A DNA stretch of 64,000 nt from assembly GCA_947488655.1 (NCBI GenBank), contig CANKZZ010000001.1, forward strand, positions 558,001-622,000, given 5' to 3'. This stretch comes from an uncultured Psychroserpens sp. Lineage in GTDB: Bacteria > Bacteroidota > Bacteroidia > Flavobacteriales > Flavobacteriaceae. Made by a program: the position numbers and the translations under genes. Shown here piece after piece: positions 1-10,992 of this stretch; the first letter of the stretch is position 1, and each line of letters starts with the position of its first letter. The notes under the pieces were generated by a model that searched no databases, was not told the DNA's origin, and saw nothing but the letters and a program-made list of their open reading frames with translations.

Positions 1-116
1 GTCATGCTTCCTATTGTGCGAGTTTTAGAATTTCGGGAAGAATGGGAGTAACTGCAGATTCTGGAACAGACCATACAGGATTTAGAACAGTGGCTACTCC
101 TAATATGTTGAAGTAG
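1..116 (+). CDS. C-terminal fragment of a formylglycine-generating enzyme/SUMF1-family protein (truncated by window start)
   Basis: Reading frame HASYCASFRISGRMGVTADSGTDHTGFRTVATPNMLK*; the 'R.G...D.G..H.GFR' ending is typical of SUMF1/FGE domains. Confidence 0.6.
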   Translation, partial: HASYCASFRISGRMGVTADSGTDHTGFRTVATPNMLK

Positions 117-171
117 TATTAAGAAAGTGATTTTTGGTTACCATACAAATATCGTACAGTTTTAAAACACA

Positions 172-211
172 AAAAACCGTAAAACATTATTAATAAAGTG
201 TTTACGGTTTT
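172..211. terminator. Bidirectional hairpin terminator
   Basis: aaaaaccgtaaaaca...gtgtttacggttttt inverted repeat with A/T tracts. Confidence 0.7.
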
Positions 212-217
212 TATAAG

Positions 218-299
218 TACTCAAGGTGGGAATCGAACCCACACGTCTTGCGACATTGGATTTTGAATCCAACGTGTCTACCAATTCCACCACTTGAGC
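218..299 (-). tRNA. tRNA-Leu (anticodon CAA)
   Basis: Reverse complement GCTCAAGTGGTGGAATTGGTAGACACGTTGGATTCAAAATCCAATG...GGTTCGATTCCCACCTTGAGTA folds as a class II tRNA, anticodon CAA. Confidence 0.95.
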
Positions 300-443
300 A
301 ATTTTGGACTGCAAAATTATAAAATAAATTATTACAATCAATCAAAAATAGTAGGTTTTATGCTTTTTCAGTTCAAATAAATTCCTAAATTTGCACCTCG
401 TTAAAATAATGCGCAGTTTAACAATATAAATAATTCATTACCA

Positions 444-1385
444 ATGCCAAACGGAGTTACAGAAGCAAAAATTTTTGCATGCGGACAAAGTAAAGAACTT
501 GCTGAGAAAATCGCAGTAACTTTTGGTGCGCCTCTAGGTAATGTTATTACTTCAACTTACAGTGATGGAGAATTTCAACCATCATATGAAGAATCTATTA
601 GAGGAACAAGAATCTTTATTATAGGTTCTACACATCCTGGTCCAGAAAACTTGATGGAAATGTTGTTAATGATTGATGCTGCAAAGCGTGCATCTGCCAG
701 ACACATTACAGCAGTTTTACCATATTTTGGTTGGGCTAGACAGGATCGTAAGGATAAACCAAGAGTGCCAATTGCAGCAAAGTTAGTAGCAAAAATGCTA
801 GAAGTTGCTGGAGCTACTCGTATAATTACGATGGATTTGCATGCAGATCAAATACAAGGATTCTTTGAGAAGCCTGTTGATCATTTATTTGCATCAACAA
901 TATTTTTACCATATTTAAAATCACTTAATTTAGAAAACTTAACAATTGCTTCTCCAGATATGGGAGGATCAAAACGTGCATATGCATATTCTAAAGCCTT
1001 AGTAAGTGATGTTGTTATTTGTTACAAACAACGAGCAAAGGCTAATGTGATTTCTCATATGGAATTAATTGGAGATGTTACTGGTAAAAATGTTGTACTA
1101 GTTGATGATATGGTTGATACTGCAGGAACATTAACAAAAGCAGCAGATTTAATGATGGAAAAAGGAGCATTAAGCGTAAGAGCTATTTGTACTCATCCTA
1201 TTTTATCTGGAGATGCTTATAAAAAACTAGAAAATTCTAAATTAGAAGAATTAATCGTAACAGATTCTATTCCTTTAAAACAGAAAAGTGATAAAATTAG
1301 AGTATTGAGCTGTGCAAATTTATTTGCTGAAGTAATGCACAATGTACATTATAACAAATCAATAAGCTCTAAATTTTTAATGTAG
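444..1385 (+). CDS. prs: Ribose-phosphate pyrophosphokinase
   Basis: PRPP synthetase motifs: YFGWARQDRKDKPR, VVLVDDMVDTAGTL. Confidence 0.96.
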   Translation: MPNGVTEAKIFACGQSKELAEKIAVTFGAPLGNVITSTYSDGEFQPSYEESIRGTRIFIIGSTHPGPENLMEMLLMIDAAKRASARHITAVLPYFGWARQDRKDKPRVPIAAKLVAKMLEVAGATRIITMDLHADQIQGFFEKPVDHLFASTIFLPYLKSLNLENLTIASPDMGGSKRAYAYSKALVSDVVICYKQRAKANVISHMELIGDVTGKNVVLVDDMVDTAGTLTKAADLMMEKGALSVRAICTHPILSGDAYKKLENSKLEELIVTDSIPLKQKSDKIRVLSCANLFAEVMHNVHYNKSISSKFLM

Positions 1386-1469
1386 CTTTAACGAGCTCAA
1401 TTGCCAAAATAATCTAGTGTTACTTTGGTAATTAATTACGAATATTAATAATAACTATAAATTTTAAAA

Positions 1470-2123
1470 ATGAAATCAATTACAATCAATGGATCTCAAA
1501 GAGAAAGCGTAGGCAAAAAGGCAACGAAAGCTTTACGTAATGCTGGTCAGGTTCCTTGCGTATTATACGGAGGAGACCAAAACGTGCATTTCTCTGCACC
1601 AGAATTGGCTTTCTCTAAACTTGTATACACGCCTAATGCGCATACAGTTGTGATTGCCATAGAAAACGGTGAAACTTATGATGCTGTCTTACAAGACATC
1701 CAATTTCACCCAGTAACAGATAGAATTCTACACGTAGATTTCTACCGTTTATTTGAAGACAAAGAAATTGCAATGGATATTCCAGTACATGTTATTGGTA
1801 CATCTAGAGGAGTTTTAAATGGAGGTATTCTTCGTAAAAACAGACGTAAATTAAGAGTAAAAGCTTTACCTAAAAATTTACCAGATTTCTTAGAAGCAGA
1901 TATTACACCTCTTAAAATTGGTGGTAAATTATATGTTACTGCTTTAGAAGGAGAAAACTATGAATTACTTCACTCAGATAATACAGTAGTAGTACAAATT
2001 AAAACTGCTAGAACTGCAATTATTGATGATGAAGATGATGAAGATGAAGATGATGCAACAGCAGGAGAAGATGGAGGAGTACCTTCTACTGAAACTGATG
2101 ATGTAGCAGCAGTAAAAGAATAG
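1470..2123 (+). CDS. rplY: 50S ribosomal protein L25 (Ctc form)
   Basis: [35 protein letters not shown]; acidic C-terminal tail. Confidence 0.95.
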   Translation: MKSITINGSQRESVGKKATKALRNAGQVPCVLYGGDQNVHFSAPELAFSKLVYTPNAHTVVIAIENGETYDAVLQDIQFHPVTDRILHVDFYRLFEDKEIAMDIPVHVIGTSRGVLNGGILRKNRRKLRVKALPKNLPDFLEADITPLKIGGKLYVTALEGENYELLHSDNTVVVQIKTARTAIIDDEDDEDEDDATAGEDGGVPSTETDDVAAVKE

Positions 2124-2145
2124 AACATATTTTTTTATAATATTA

Positions 2146-2178
2146 AAAAGCATTCTATTAATTTAGAATGCTTTTTTA
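2146..2178. terminator. Rho-independent terminator after rplY
   Basis: aaaaagcattctattaatttagaatgctttttt. Confidence 0.8.
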
Positions 2179-2275
2179 TTTTTGAATAAATCATAACACA
2201 ACTATTATCTGGAATTTCATCCGTAAATTATTTAATTTGAATACTACATCTTTTGATGTAGAAGAAACAGATGCC

Positions 2276-2842
2276 ATGAAAAAATTTCTAATTGTTGGTC
2301 TAGGCAATATAGGCGAGAAGTACACAAATACAAGACATAATATTGGTTTTAAAGTTTTAGATGCTTTAGCACAAAAAGAAGATCTTACATTTCAAACTCA
2401 AAAGCTTGGTGACCTAACTTCTTTTAGGTTTAAAGGCAGAACCTTTATTTTATTAAAGCCAAGTACTTATATGAATTTGAGCGGTAAAGCGGTACAATAT
2501 TGGTTAACAAAAGAAAAAATACCACAAGAAAACTTGTTAGTTATTACAGATGATTTAAATCTTCCCTTCGGAAATATTAGAGTTAAGACAAAAGGTAGCG
2601 ATGGTGGACATAACGGTTTAAAAGACATTCAAAATACGCTTCAAACGACAAAATATAATAGATTTAGATTTGGCATAAGCAATGAGTTTAGCAAAGGTAG
2701 ACAAGTAGATTACGTATTAGGAGAATGGACAGATGAAGAAAACCAGAAATTATCTGAACGCTTAGAAAAGTCTGTAGAACTTATTAAATCTTTTGGCACA
2801 GCTGGGATAAACAATACCATGAACACTTTTAATGGTAAATAA
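2276..2842 (+). CDS. pth: Peptidyl-tRNA hydrolase (ORF track start 2237; Met at 2276 fits the family better)
   Basis: MKKFLIVGLGNIGEKYTNTRHNIGF ... SDGGHNGLKDI. Confidence 0.95.
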   Translation: MKKFLIVGLGNIGEKYTNTRHNIGFKVLDALAQKEDLTFQTQKLGDLTSFRFKGRTFILLKPSTYMNLSGKAVQYWLTKEKIPQENLLVITDDLNLPFGNIRVKTKGSDGGHNGLKDIQNTLQTTKYNRFRFGISNEFSKGRQVDYVLGEWTDEENQKLSERLEKSVELIKSFGTAGINNTMNTFNGK

Positions 2843-2843
2843 A

Positions 2844-2874
2844 AAAAGAGAGACCTTAAGTCTCTCCTTTTTTA
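2844..2874. terminator. Bidirectional terminator between convergent genes
   Basis: aaaaaaagagagaccttaagtctctcctttttt. Confidence 0.8.
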
Positions 2875-2893
2875 ACACTTCCGAAGAAAATAT

Positions 2894-5800
2894 TTATTTT
2901 ATAACAATCTTTTTTGTTGCAGAATTTGTACCGTCATTAACATTAACAAGATAAATTCCTGCTTGAATTGCATCTAATTTTACAGTTTGATTAAAGTTTG
3001 AATTAGAAATATAAGCGTTTTCAAAAACACGTCTTCCTCTTATATCAAAAACCGAAATTTTGATTTTCTCTGTACTTGGGTTATTAAAACGAACATTAAA
3101 TTCGCCATTATTAGGATTAGGGTAGATAGAAAATCCTGCGAGCGGGTTGTCTATATCATCAACAGACAATGTTCCTTGAACACAAATTTCTAAACTAAAA
3201 CTATTAAAGGTTCCTCCATCTTGGTTAGCATCATCAACAACCGTTAAAATCCAATCTCCTCCAGACATTTCTCCATAAATTGTAGATAAGTCACCTTCTG
3301 GTATAAAGCTACCTGTAAAAGGTGCAGCTGCATCTAATATAGATCCATCTGTTCCTTCTTGGTCAAATGTCGTATCATTATAATTATCTCCATTAAAACC
3401 ATTATCTGAAGTTAATTCTACAACCGTACCAGCTGGACTAGTAAGTGTAATATCTAAATCTCCAGTCCAAGTATGATCAATATCAATAATTACGTTTACA
3501 TCTGTAATTGGAAAATTAGGACCAATATTAATTGTAGAAGTAATTGTATTTCCTGCACCAGCTGCCGATATGTTTTGTGAAACATCGTCAACAAATACAT
3601 CACAAGTTAAATTAGCAGTAGTAAAACTATAAATTGTTGAAGGCGCTGCGGTAGTACATTGGTTAGAAGCTGTAACTCTCCAAAAATATTCGGTATTTGG
3701 GCTTAAATTTGTTGTTGTGTAAAAACCTACTTGAGTTATTGTAGACTCTACAATTGTTGTAAAACCTATGTCAGACGCTACTTCAACTAAATAATCTTGA
3801 GCATTTGGAGTGGTGTTCCAAACGAGATTGCCATCTGCAGCCACATCAATTTCTCCATCTGCTGGACTTACTAGTGAAATTGGGTTTATACTGTTACTAT
3901 ATACGTTTAATGTAGCATCTGCCGATTTTGTTATTGTGCCAGATGTACCTTGTAAAGTAAAATCGTATGTATCAATAGCTAGTGATCCAATACCAGACAC
4001 TGTTACGGTACCTGTTGTACCATCTGAGGTAGCAGATGTAGGGTTAATTACTGCTGTAGCTCCTCCTGGTAAACCTACGACGCTAAAATTTGTTGTATCA
4101 TTAAATCCTAGAAAAGTGTTATAGGTAAAATTATATACTGCATCATCTGGTGAACATACATCTATTACTGGATTGCTAATAGTTACAACAAATTCTGATT
4201 CTTGTATTGAAAAATTACTAGAATTTACTGCATAAAATATATTGTTATTTCCTTCTACAATTACTCTAGCCATATTTGTGTCTCCACCTGTTAATGGCAC
4301 AGTTACATCTTGAGAGCCATCATTGGCTACATTTGATGCCATTGTAAAAGGGAAAGTTTGTCCGCCATCAATAGATAGTAGTATATTTACTGTTGGTGTA
4401 TTTACAGCACCACCATCTGTACCAGCTACATTCCATGTAACAGTTTGAGTTGAGCCTGCATCCCAATTAACATTTGAATTTTGAGATGTCACCACAAATG
4501 GTCCTGCTGCACCATCTACGGTAACGGTCATTTCATCAAAATCAGATTGAGGACTTTGGCCAATACCTCCAGCCTCAGATCGATCTCTAACTGTAAGAGC
4601 AAAATTCAAATCTCTTCCAACAGTAGATACTGTTTCCCAAGTAGAATTATCTGCAGATTCAACAGGATTAGTTTCTGTTAATTCCCCATCTAATACACGA
4701 TCTAAGATAGGCATATATCTATCTGTAGATGTGCTTGGTGGTCTAGATCTCCACACTGCTCCATTTGTTTTTGTTGGCCCAAAATTACCTGTGTTAGTAA
4801 CACCATCATCAATTTGTTCCCAAGTGTAAGTTAAAGTATCTCCACCATCTGGATCTAAAGCAGCACCTTTTAAAATAAAGGCAGTACCATTTGGTATTGT
4901 ATAATCTATACCAGCATCTGCTACGGGAGGATTGTTAGTAATAGGTGTCGTTACAGCACAATTATTTGGTGCATTTGCAACATTATTTAAAATTTGAGTA
5001 ATACTATAATAATGAAAATAGGGATCACTATGGTCCTGCACATCATTACCACCTGTAATACCTGCGTAACCCATAATTGTTGTTCCACTTCCAGGTTCTG
5101 CATTAACTCCTGTGCCTTCACTAAAGTTAGAATACGTATGATTTGCACCCATTTGGTGACCTATCTCATGAGGTACATAATCTATATCAAAAAAGTCTGC
5201 CATAAACGGTCCACCATCATTATCGACAAATGAATGTGCTGAGAATGCGCTTCCTTTTCCACTTTGGCAAACGCAACCTATACATCCAGCATTTCCGTTA
5301 TTTCCAGCAAATGTAAGTAAGTGGCCAATATCATAATCTCCTTCTCCAACGGTTGCAGTTAAATTATCTTGTAAATCACCATTTAAATCTCCTCCATATG
5401 GGTCTGTGCCAGAGTAAACTAAATCTATTGCTGGGTCATCTGCGGTATCTACTAATACAAAAGTAATTGCCATATCTACTTCAAAAACTTCGTTAGTTCT
5501 ATTAAGTGTTGATATCATTTGAGCCAGAGCATCTGCTTGTGCATCTCCATTGGCATTGTTACCATCATCCCAAAAGCTTGTATATTGAGATGTAACAGAC
5601 ATTGCCATTCTAAAGGTTCTAAGTAATTGATCGTTTGCGTCTCTAGAGATTGCATTACCTACAAGCCTTTTTGAGATATCGATATCTTCGGTTAGACATT
5701 CAAAGGTGTCTGTAGAGTTGATATCTGCATATCTGTTATAAACTAAATACTGTCCGTTAGAAATTTTTGTAACAGGCTGTATGTAAATTACTTCTTTACC

Positions 5801-6229
5801 AGGTTCAGAAATCATAGCTTTTAAGCCTAAAGGTGTAACACTAAATCTCACCCTTGTTCCTGAATTGTCTATTCTAGACCCTAAATATGTTTTAATATTT
5901 GGATGTTGTGCAGCATTGTCTTCCGAAGAAAATATAGAAGTTTCTACTATACGGTATGGTTGCATCTTGCCATCAACACCAGGGAAATTTACTATAGTAT
6001 TAGATACGCCTTGAAATGATTTTCTCAATGGTGCATTAGTAAGTTGTTGCTTAATTTGTTCAATATCTAAATTAAAGACAGCATAATGCTTAGAATCTAA
6101 ATGCTGTAATGATACACCTTGAGTACCATCTATAAATGCAGATTTTAACCATAAACTTTCTTGAGCGAACACGTTTGTAGTCGCTAATAAAAAAGAAAAC
6201 GTTAAAAGGTAGAATAGTTTTGTTTTCAT
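2894..6229 (-). CDS. Secreted reprolysin-like zinc metalloprotease with P/proprotein-convertase domain and T9SS type A sorting domain
   Basis: Signal peptide; HEIGHQMGANH (HExxHxxGxxH); P-domain; C-terminal YPNPNNGEF...IYLVNVNDGTNSATKKIVIK. Confidence 0.9.
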   Translation of the reverse strand: MKTKLFYLLTFSFLLATTNVFAQESLWLKSAFIDGTQGVSLQHLDSKHYAVFNLDIEQIKQQLTNAPLRKSFQGVSNTIVNFPGVDGKMQPYRIVETSIFSSEDNAAQHPNIKTYLGSRIDNSGTRVRFSVTPLGLKAMISEPGKEVIYIQPVTKISNGQYLVYNRYADINSTDTFECLTEDIDISKRLVGNAISRDANDQLLRTFRMAMSVTSQYTSFWDDGNNANGDAQADALAQMISTLNRTNEVFEVDMAITFVLVDTADDPAIDLVYSGTDPYGGDLNGDLQDNLTATVGEGDYDIGHLLTFAGNNGNAGCIGCVCQSGKGSAFSAHSFVDNDGGPFMADFFDIDYVPHEIGHQMGANHTYSNFSEGTGVNAEPGSGTTIMGYAGITGGNDVQDHSDPYFHYYSITQILNNVANAPNNCAVTTPITNNPPVADAGIDYTIPNGTAFILKGAALDPDGGDTLTYTWEQIDDGVTNTGNFGPTKTNGAVWRSRPPSTSTDRYMPILDRVLDGELTETNPVESADNSTWETVSTVGRDLNFALTVRDRSEAGGIGQSPQSDFDEMTVTVDGAAGPFVVTSQNSNVNWDAGSTQTVTWNVAGTDGGAVNTPTVNILLSIDGGQTFPFTMASNVANDGSQDVTVPLTGGDTNMARVIVEGNNNIFYAVNSSNFSIQESEFVVTISNPVIDVCSPDDAVYNFTYNTFLGFNDTTNFSVVGLPGGATAVINPTSATSDGTTGTVTVSGIGSLAIDTYDFTLQGTSGTITKSADATLNVYSNSINPISLVSPADGEIDVAADGNLVWNTTPNAQDYLVEVASDIGFTTIVESTITQVGFYTTTNLSPNTEYFWRVTASNQCTTAAPSTIYSFTTANLTCDVFVDDVSQNISAAGAGNTITSTINIGPNFPITDVNVIIDIDHTWTGDLDITLTSPAGTVVELTSDNGFNGDNYNDTTFDQEGTDGSILDAAAPFTGSFIPEGDLSTIYGEMSGGDWILTVVDDANQDGGTFNSFSLEICVQGTLSVDDIDNPLAGFSIYPNPNNGEFNVRFNNPSTEKIKISVFDIRGRRVFENAYISNSNFNQTVKLDAIQAGIYLVNVNDGTNSATKKIVIK

Positions 6230-6395
6230 TGTAAGTTATTTTTTCTAAAAATATTACAATAGTTATACAACTGATAATTTTTTAACAAATTAATTATGTT
6301 AACTAGTTATAAGTGACAAAGAAATCGATTTTTTTGACAAAAAAAAGAGAGGCTAAAAAATAGCCTCTCTTATATTTAAAAAATTAGTTGTTGTA

Positions 6396-8429
6396 TTATT
6401 CTACAACTATTTTTCTGGTAACATTTTTATCTCCATCTTTAATAGTAACAAGATATAATCCAGATTGAACATTGTTCAATTTTACTAGTTGATTAAAGTT
6501 AGATCCATTAGCATAAGAGTTGTTATAAATTTTACGACCTCTTATATCAAAAACATCTATATTAATATCGTTACCTGAGTTAGAGTTTAATTTTACAGTA
6601 AATTCTCCTTTGTTAGGGTTTGGAAATATTGCAAAACCTTCTAAAGTGTTTTCATCTATTGAAAGTGAGCTATCAGCACAAATCTCTACTGTAAACTCAG
6701 TTATAGCTCCTCCATCTTGATTGAAAGTATCCTCAACTGTTAATACCCAATCTCCAGCAGACATTTCGCCATATAAAGTAGATAAATCCCCTTCTGGTAT
6801 ATATGTTCCTGTATAAGGAGCAGAGCCAGTTGTAATAGAGCTTGATGCTTCTTGATCAAAAACTGTGTTTGTATAATCATCTGCACCTGCAGTACCATTT
6901 GTTTCACTTAACAATACAGAAGTCCCATTAGGACTAGTTAATGTTAAAATTAAATCACTAACGTAAGTATGATTAATATTTACTCTAACATTTACATCAA
7001 GAATTGCTACATCATCTTGAGATGGTATATTTACAGTTGATGTAACAGTTGGTGTTCCTGTTGCAGATATGGTAACTGGAGTGTCATTTGTAAATTCATT
7101 ACACTCAACACAGTTATTAGATAGAGTTACATCTACAGATTTAGTTACAGAGCTCGATGTACCAGTAACTGTAATTGTATAGACTCCAGAAACCGTAGCA
7201 CCTAAATTACCAACTGTCATAGTAAAATCTCCAGGACTATTAAGTGATGCTGGACTAAAACTTACTGTTGATCCAGCAGGTTGTCCTGTTGCAGTAAACA
7301 CTGTAGTCTCACTAAAATCTAGTATAGTAGAATAAGAAAGAGAAAAAGTTGCATTTGTATCTGTTTCAGGACAGCTAAACACTTCATCATCATTTGCTGT
7401 AATATCAAAACTTGGCATTGCAGGTTCACAAACTCCAGGTTTAATAGCAGGAGCAATAACACTTACGATATAAGCATCAACAGCATTCATTTGTTGAGGT
7501 GTAAACATATACATACATGCATCATTAACATAATCCATATAGTTCATTGATAATATTTTTTCTCCAGTTACACAAGCATTTAAAGATCCAGGTGAAGGAC
7601 ATCCAAATGTTTGCTCGCCAGTATTTGGTGTATCTGTGAAACCATCATCAGATGCACAACTTACATTTTGATCATTACCCCAAGTGTGAGCTAAACCATA
7701 AAAGTGTCCAAGCTCATGCGTTACAGTACGACCAAGATTGTATGGAGCTCCAGGTTGAAAACCAGGACATCCAGATCCAGATCCAAATGCGTTAATGTTC
7801 ATAACTACTGCACCACCATTTGCTATACTTCCACCACCTGGTGAATAACCTAATCCACCTATAGGTTTTACTAAGAAGTTCATGTATCCTACAAAATTTG
7901 CATCTTGTTCTGGAAAACCAGATCCATTTGCAAAATTATAACCAATTGTAACTGCTGGCTCACCTTCTAATAATTCTGGGTCAACACCTACTGGGTGATT
8001 TGAAGTTGCTAAACAAAAAGTGATGTTAGCTGCTCCAGGTTGTAAGCCTGGGTAAAAAGGACTTGCTACTGCCCAATTAACTACATCTGTGTTAGTAGCA
8101 GAGTAATCGGCATTTAAAATATCTACTTGATTTTGAGCTAAGGAAACTAAACAATCTCTGTTTGCTTCACTTCCGTTAGGAAAGTGTACAGCAACAGGAA
8201 TAGTTATCGTTGATCCTCTTTGGCTAAAGTCGCCATTTGCTCTTCTGTCTAATTCTGCTTTAAATTTCTTTTGATTTTCTTTGTATTGTGCAGCATATAC
8301 AGGATTTTTAAGAGCCTCTTGCATATATTCGTCTGTAAGGCAAGTTCTATCTTGAGCGTATGTAGAATAACCCAATAGAAGTGTAAATGCAAACATTAAA
8401 GTTCTCGTTAATGTAATTTTTCTTTCCAT
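6396..8429 (-). CDS. Secreted M43/pappalysin-like zinc metalloprotease with P-domain and T9SS sorting domain
   Basis: HELGHFYGLAHTWG plus C-rich met-turn region; FPNPNKGEF...LYLVTIKDGDKNVTRKIVVE. Confidence 0.88.
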   Translation of the reverse strand: MERKITLTRTLMFAFTLLLGYSTYAQDRTCLTDEYMQEALKNPVYAAQYKENQKKFKAELDRRANGDFSQRGSTITIPVAVHFPNGSEANRDCLVSLAQNQVDILNADYSATNTDVVNWAVASPFYPGLQPGAANITFCLATSNHPVGVDPELLEGEPAVTIGYNFANGSGFPEQDANFVGYMNFLVKPIGGLGYSPGGGSIANGGAVVMNINAFGSGSGCPGFQPGAPYNLGRTVTHELGHFYGLAHTWGNDQNVSCASDDGFTDTPNTGEQTFGCPSPGSLNACVTGEKILSMNYMDYVNDACMYMFTPQQMNAVDAYIVSVIAPAIKPGVCEPAMPSFDITANDDEVFSCPETDTNATFSLSYSTILDFSETTVFTATGQPAGSTVSFSPASLNSPGDFTMTVGNLGATVSGVYTITVTGTSSSVTKSVDVTLSNNCVECNEFTNDTPVTISATGTPTVTSTVNIPSQDDVAILDVNVRVNINHTYVSDLILTLTSPNGTSVLLSETNGTAGADDYTNTVFDQEASSSITTGSAPYTGTYIPEGDLSTLYGEMSAGDWVLTVEDTFNQDGGAITEFTVEICADSSLSIDENTLEGFAIFPNPNKGEFTVKLNSNSGNDINIDVFDIRGRKIYNNSYANGSNFNQLVKLNNVQSGLYLVTIKDGDKNVTRKIVVE

Positions 8430-8670
8430 GATCTGATTTTAAATAAATTTTAGATGAGGTAAAAATATTTAAAATTATTTAATATAAGCCTTAACTATTA
8501 AATAAATGTTGGTATTTGAGTGCTTAAAACAGAGAATATTACAGTAATTATTGATAAATACTAATGATTAATATTTTTATAATACAGATGTTTGAGATAT
8601 TAGTTTAATATTTTAATTACTGTTTTTATTTTAATGACGTCAAATAACTACTTTTACAAAAAAAATAATA

Positions 8671-9600
8671 TTGGCATCAAACCCTTTAAATATTGCAGAT
8701 AATCCACCTTCTATAATTACTATTGGAACTTTTGATGGCGTGCATATTGGACATCAAAAAATAATACAACGATTAGTTGCTACGGGAAAAAAGAAGGATT
8801 TAAAATCTATCGTACTTACTTTTTTTCCGCATCCTAGGATGATATTACAACCAGATTTTGATATTAAATTATTACACTCCATTAAAGAACGCCAAGAGAT
8901 ACTGTCTCATTTTGGTTTAGACAGGTTGGTTGTAAAAGAATTTACCAAAGAATTTTCAAACCTATCTGCCCAAGATTATGTAAAGCAAATCCTTGTAGAT
9001 GAGCTAAATGCCAAACACATCATTATTGGCTATGATCATCATTTTGGTAAAAATAGAACCGCAAATATTGATGACCTCAAAATTTTTGGAAAACAATATG
9101 GCTTTACTGTAGAAGAAATTTCGGCTCAAGATATAAAAGATGTGGCTGTAAGCTCTACTAAAGTAAGGCAGTCGCTTTTGCGAGGCGATGTCCAAACTGC
9201 TAACGCTTTTTTGGGCTATCCTTACTTTTTAACAGGAACAGTTATACGAGGAAAAGGTATAGGAAAAACTATAAATTTTCCTACCGCAAACATAAATATT
9301 AGTGAAACGTATAAATTAATACCCAAAGATGGAGTTTATGTTGTAAAAACCTATATTAATACTGAGCAGGTTTTTGGAATGATGAATATTGGTAAAAACC
9401 CAACTTTTGAAGAAAATAAACAATCAATTGAAGTTCACTTTTTTGATATTAATCAAAATTTATACGATCAAAAATTAAAGATTGAAATATTACATTATTT
9501 AAGAGAAGAACATAAATTTGAATCTGTCTCACTACTCAAAAAGCAGCTTAAAGACGACAAAATAAATGCTTTAAAATTTATAGATCAATTAGATGAATAA
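8671..9600 (+). CDS. ribF: Bifunctional riboflavin kinase/FAD synthetase
   Basis: ITIGTFDGVHIGHQKII; GKTINFPTANI; TTG start. Confidence 0.94.
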   Translation: MASNPLNIADNPPSIITIGTFDGVHIGHQKIIQRLVATGKKKDLKSIVLTFFPHPRMILQPDFDIKLLHSIKERQEILSHFGLDRLVVKEFTKEFSNLSAQDYVKQILVDELNAKHIIIGYDHHFGKNRTANIDDLKIFGKQYGFTVEEISAQDIKDVAVSSTKVRQSLLRGDVQTANAFLGYPYFLTGTVIRGKGIGKTINFPTANINISETYKLIPKDGVYVVKTYINTEQVFGMMNIGKNPTFEENKQSIEVHFFDINQNLYDQKLKIEILHYLREEHKFESVSLLKKQLKDDKINALKFIDQLDE

Positions 9601-10915
9601 ATTTTTATTTAAACATATAGATAATAGCGCACTCATTGTGTTTAGATGTCTTTTTGGAGCGTTGATTTTTCTAGAAAGTATTGGAGCAATTTTTACAGGA
9701 TGGTTAAAAAGAACGCTTGTAGATCCAGAGTTTACCTTTAATTTTATTGGCTTTGATTTTTTACAAACAATCCAAGGTGAGTGGATGTATGTACACTATA
9801 TTATTATGGGTATTTGTGGGTTATTTGTAATGGTAGGTTACAAGTATAGAATGAGTATGATAACCTTTACACTGTTATGGGCTGCAACCTATTTTATGCA
9901 AAAATCATCTTATAATAACCACTATTATTTTTTAATGATTTTAAGTGCAATTATGGTGTTTTTGCCAGCACATAAATATGCATCAATAGACGTTAAACAA
10001 AATCCAGATATTAAAAGTTTTTCGATGCCAAATTGGTGTCGTTGGGTGTTTATAATCCAATTATTTATTTTGTACACGTATGCCTCTATTGCTAAGATGT
10101 ACCCAGATTGGTTAGATTTGTCGGTACCTGAGTTGCTCATGAAAAGTAAGAAACATTATTTTCTCGTCGGAAATGTGCTACAACAAAAATTTGTCCATTA
10201 CCTTATAGCCTATGGCGGAATTTTATTTGACGGTCTTATCATCCCGCTTTTGCTATGGAAACGAACCAGGAAAGTAGCATTTTTTGCATCGATATTTTTT
10301 CATCTATTTAACTCGTTTATTTTTCAAGTTGGTATATTTCCGTATTTATCACTTGCTTTTGCGGTTTTCTTCTTTGAACCTAAAGTTATACAAAAGCTAT
10401 TTTTAAAACGTAAGCCATTATTTTCCGAAGAAAAAATTGAAGTACCAGTATATGCAACGGTATTTAAAACTGTTTTTGTGGCATATTTTATTATTCAAAT
10501 TGCCTTACCATTAAGACATCATTTTATAAAGGATAATGTATTATGGACAGAAGAAGGTCATAGACTTTCCTGGAGAATGATGCTGAGATCTAAAAGCGGA
10601 AACACAAGTTTTAGAGTCGTTGATAAAGCCTCTAATGCTGTTATACCTATAAAACTTGAAGATTATCTTAGTAAAAAACAAATACGATCTGTTAGTTCTA
10701 AACCAGATGTAATGTGGCAATTTGCACAACGATTAAAACGTGTTTATGCCGAAAAAGGTATGGATATAGCAGTTTATGTAAGAGCATATGTTAGGGTAAA
10801 TGGAAAAGACAGTAAACAGTTAATTGACCCAAATGTTGATCTTGCTAATGAAAAATGGAATCCCTTTAAACATCACGATTGGATTTTACCATCAAATCAA
10901 GACGAGAATAACTGA
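9593..10915 (+). CDS. HTTM-domain (vitamin K-dependent gamma-carboxylase-like) membrane protein
   Basis: Multi-TM protein; FRCLFGALIFLESIGAIFTGW, overall HTTM pattern; overlaps ribF by 8 bp. Confidence 0.75.
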   Translation: MNKFLFKHIDNSALIVFRCLFGALIFLESIGAIFTGWLKRTLVDPEFTFNFIGFDFLQTIQGEWMYVHYIIMGICGLFVMVGYKYRMSMITFTLLWAATYFMQKSSYNNHYYFLMILSAIMVFLPAHKYASIDVKQNPDIKSFSMPNWCRWVFIIQLFILYTYASIAKMYPDWLDLSVPELLMKSKKHYFLVGNVLQQKFVHYLIAYGGILFDGLIIPLLLWKRTRKVAFFASIFFHLFNSFIFQVGIFPYLSLAFAVFFFEPKVIQKLFLKRKPLFSEEKIEVPVYATVFKTVFVAYFIIQIALPLRHHFIKDNVLWTEEGHRLSWRMMLRSKSGNTSFRVVDKASNAVIPIKLEDYLSKKQIRSVSSKPDVMWQFAQRLKRVYAEKGMDIAVYVRAYVRVNGKDSKQLIDPNVDLANEKWNPFKHHDWILPSNQDENN

Positions 10916-10992
10916 CAATTCATTAATTTTGGCGTTTCAAAATATAGACACCTCATTACATTGATGAGGTAAATTTAATATACAATTTTATC

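Noticed and set aside
3810-5233. Plus-strand ORFs 3810..4124, 4481..4681, 4994..5233
   Set aside because: Antisense shadows of the large T9SS metalloprotease; low-complexity translations without recognisable domains.
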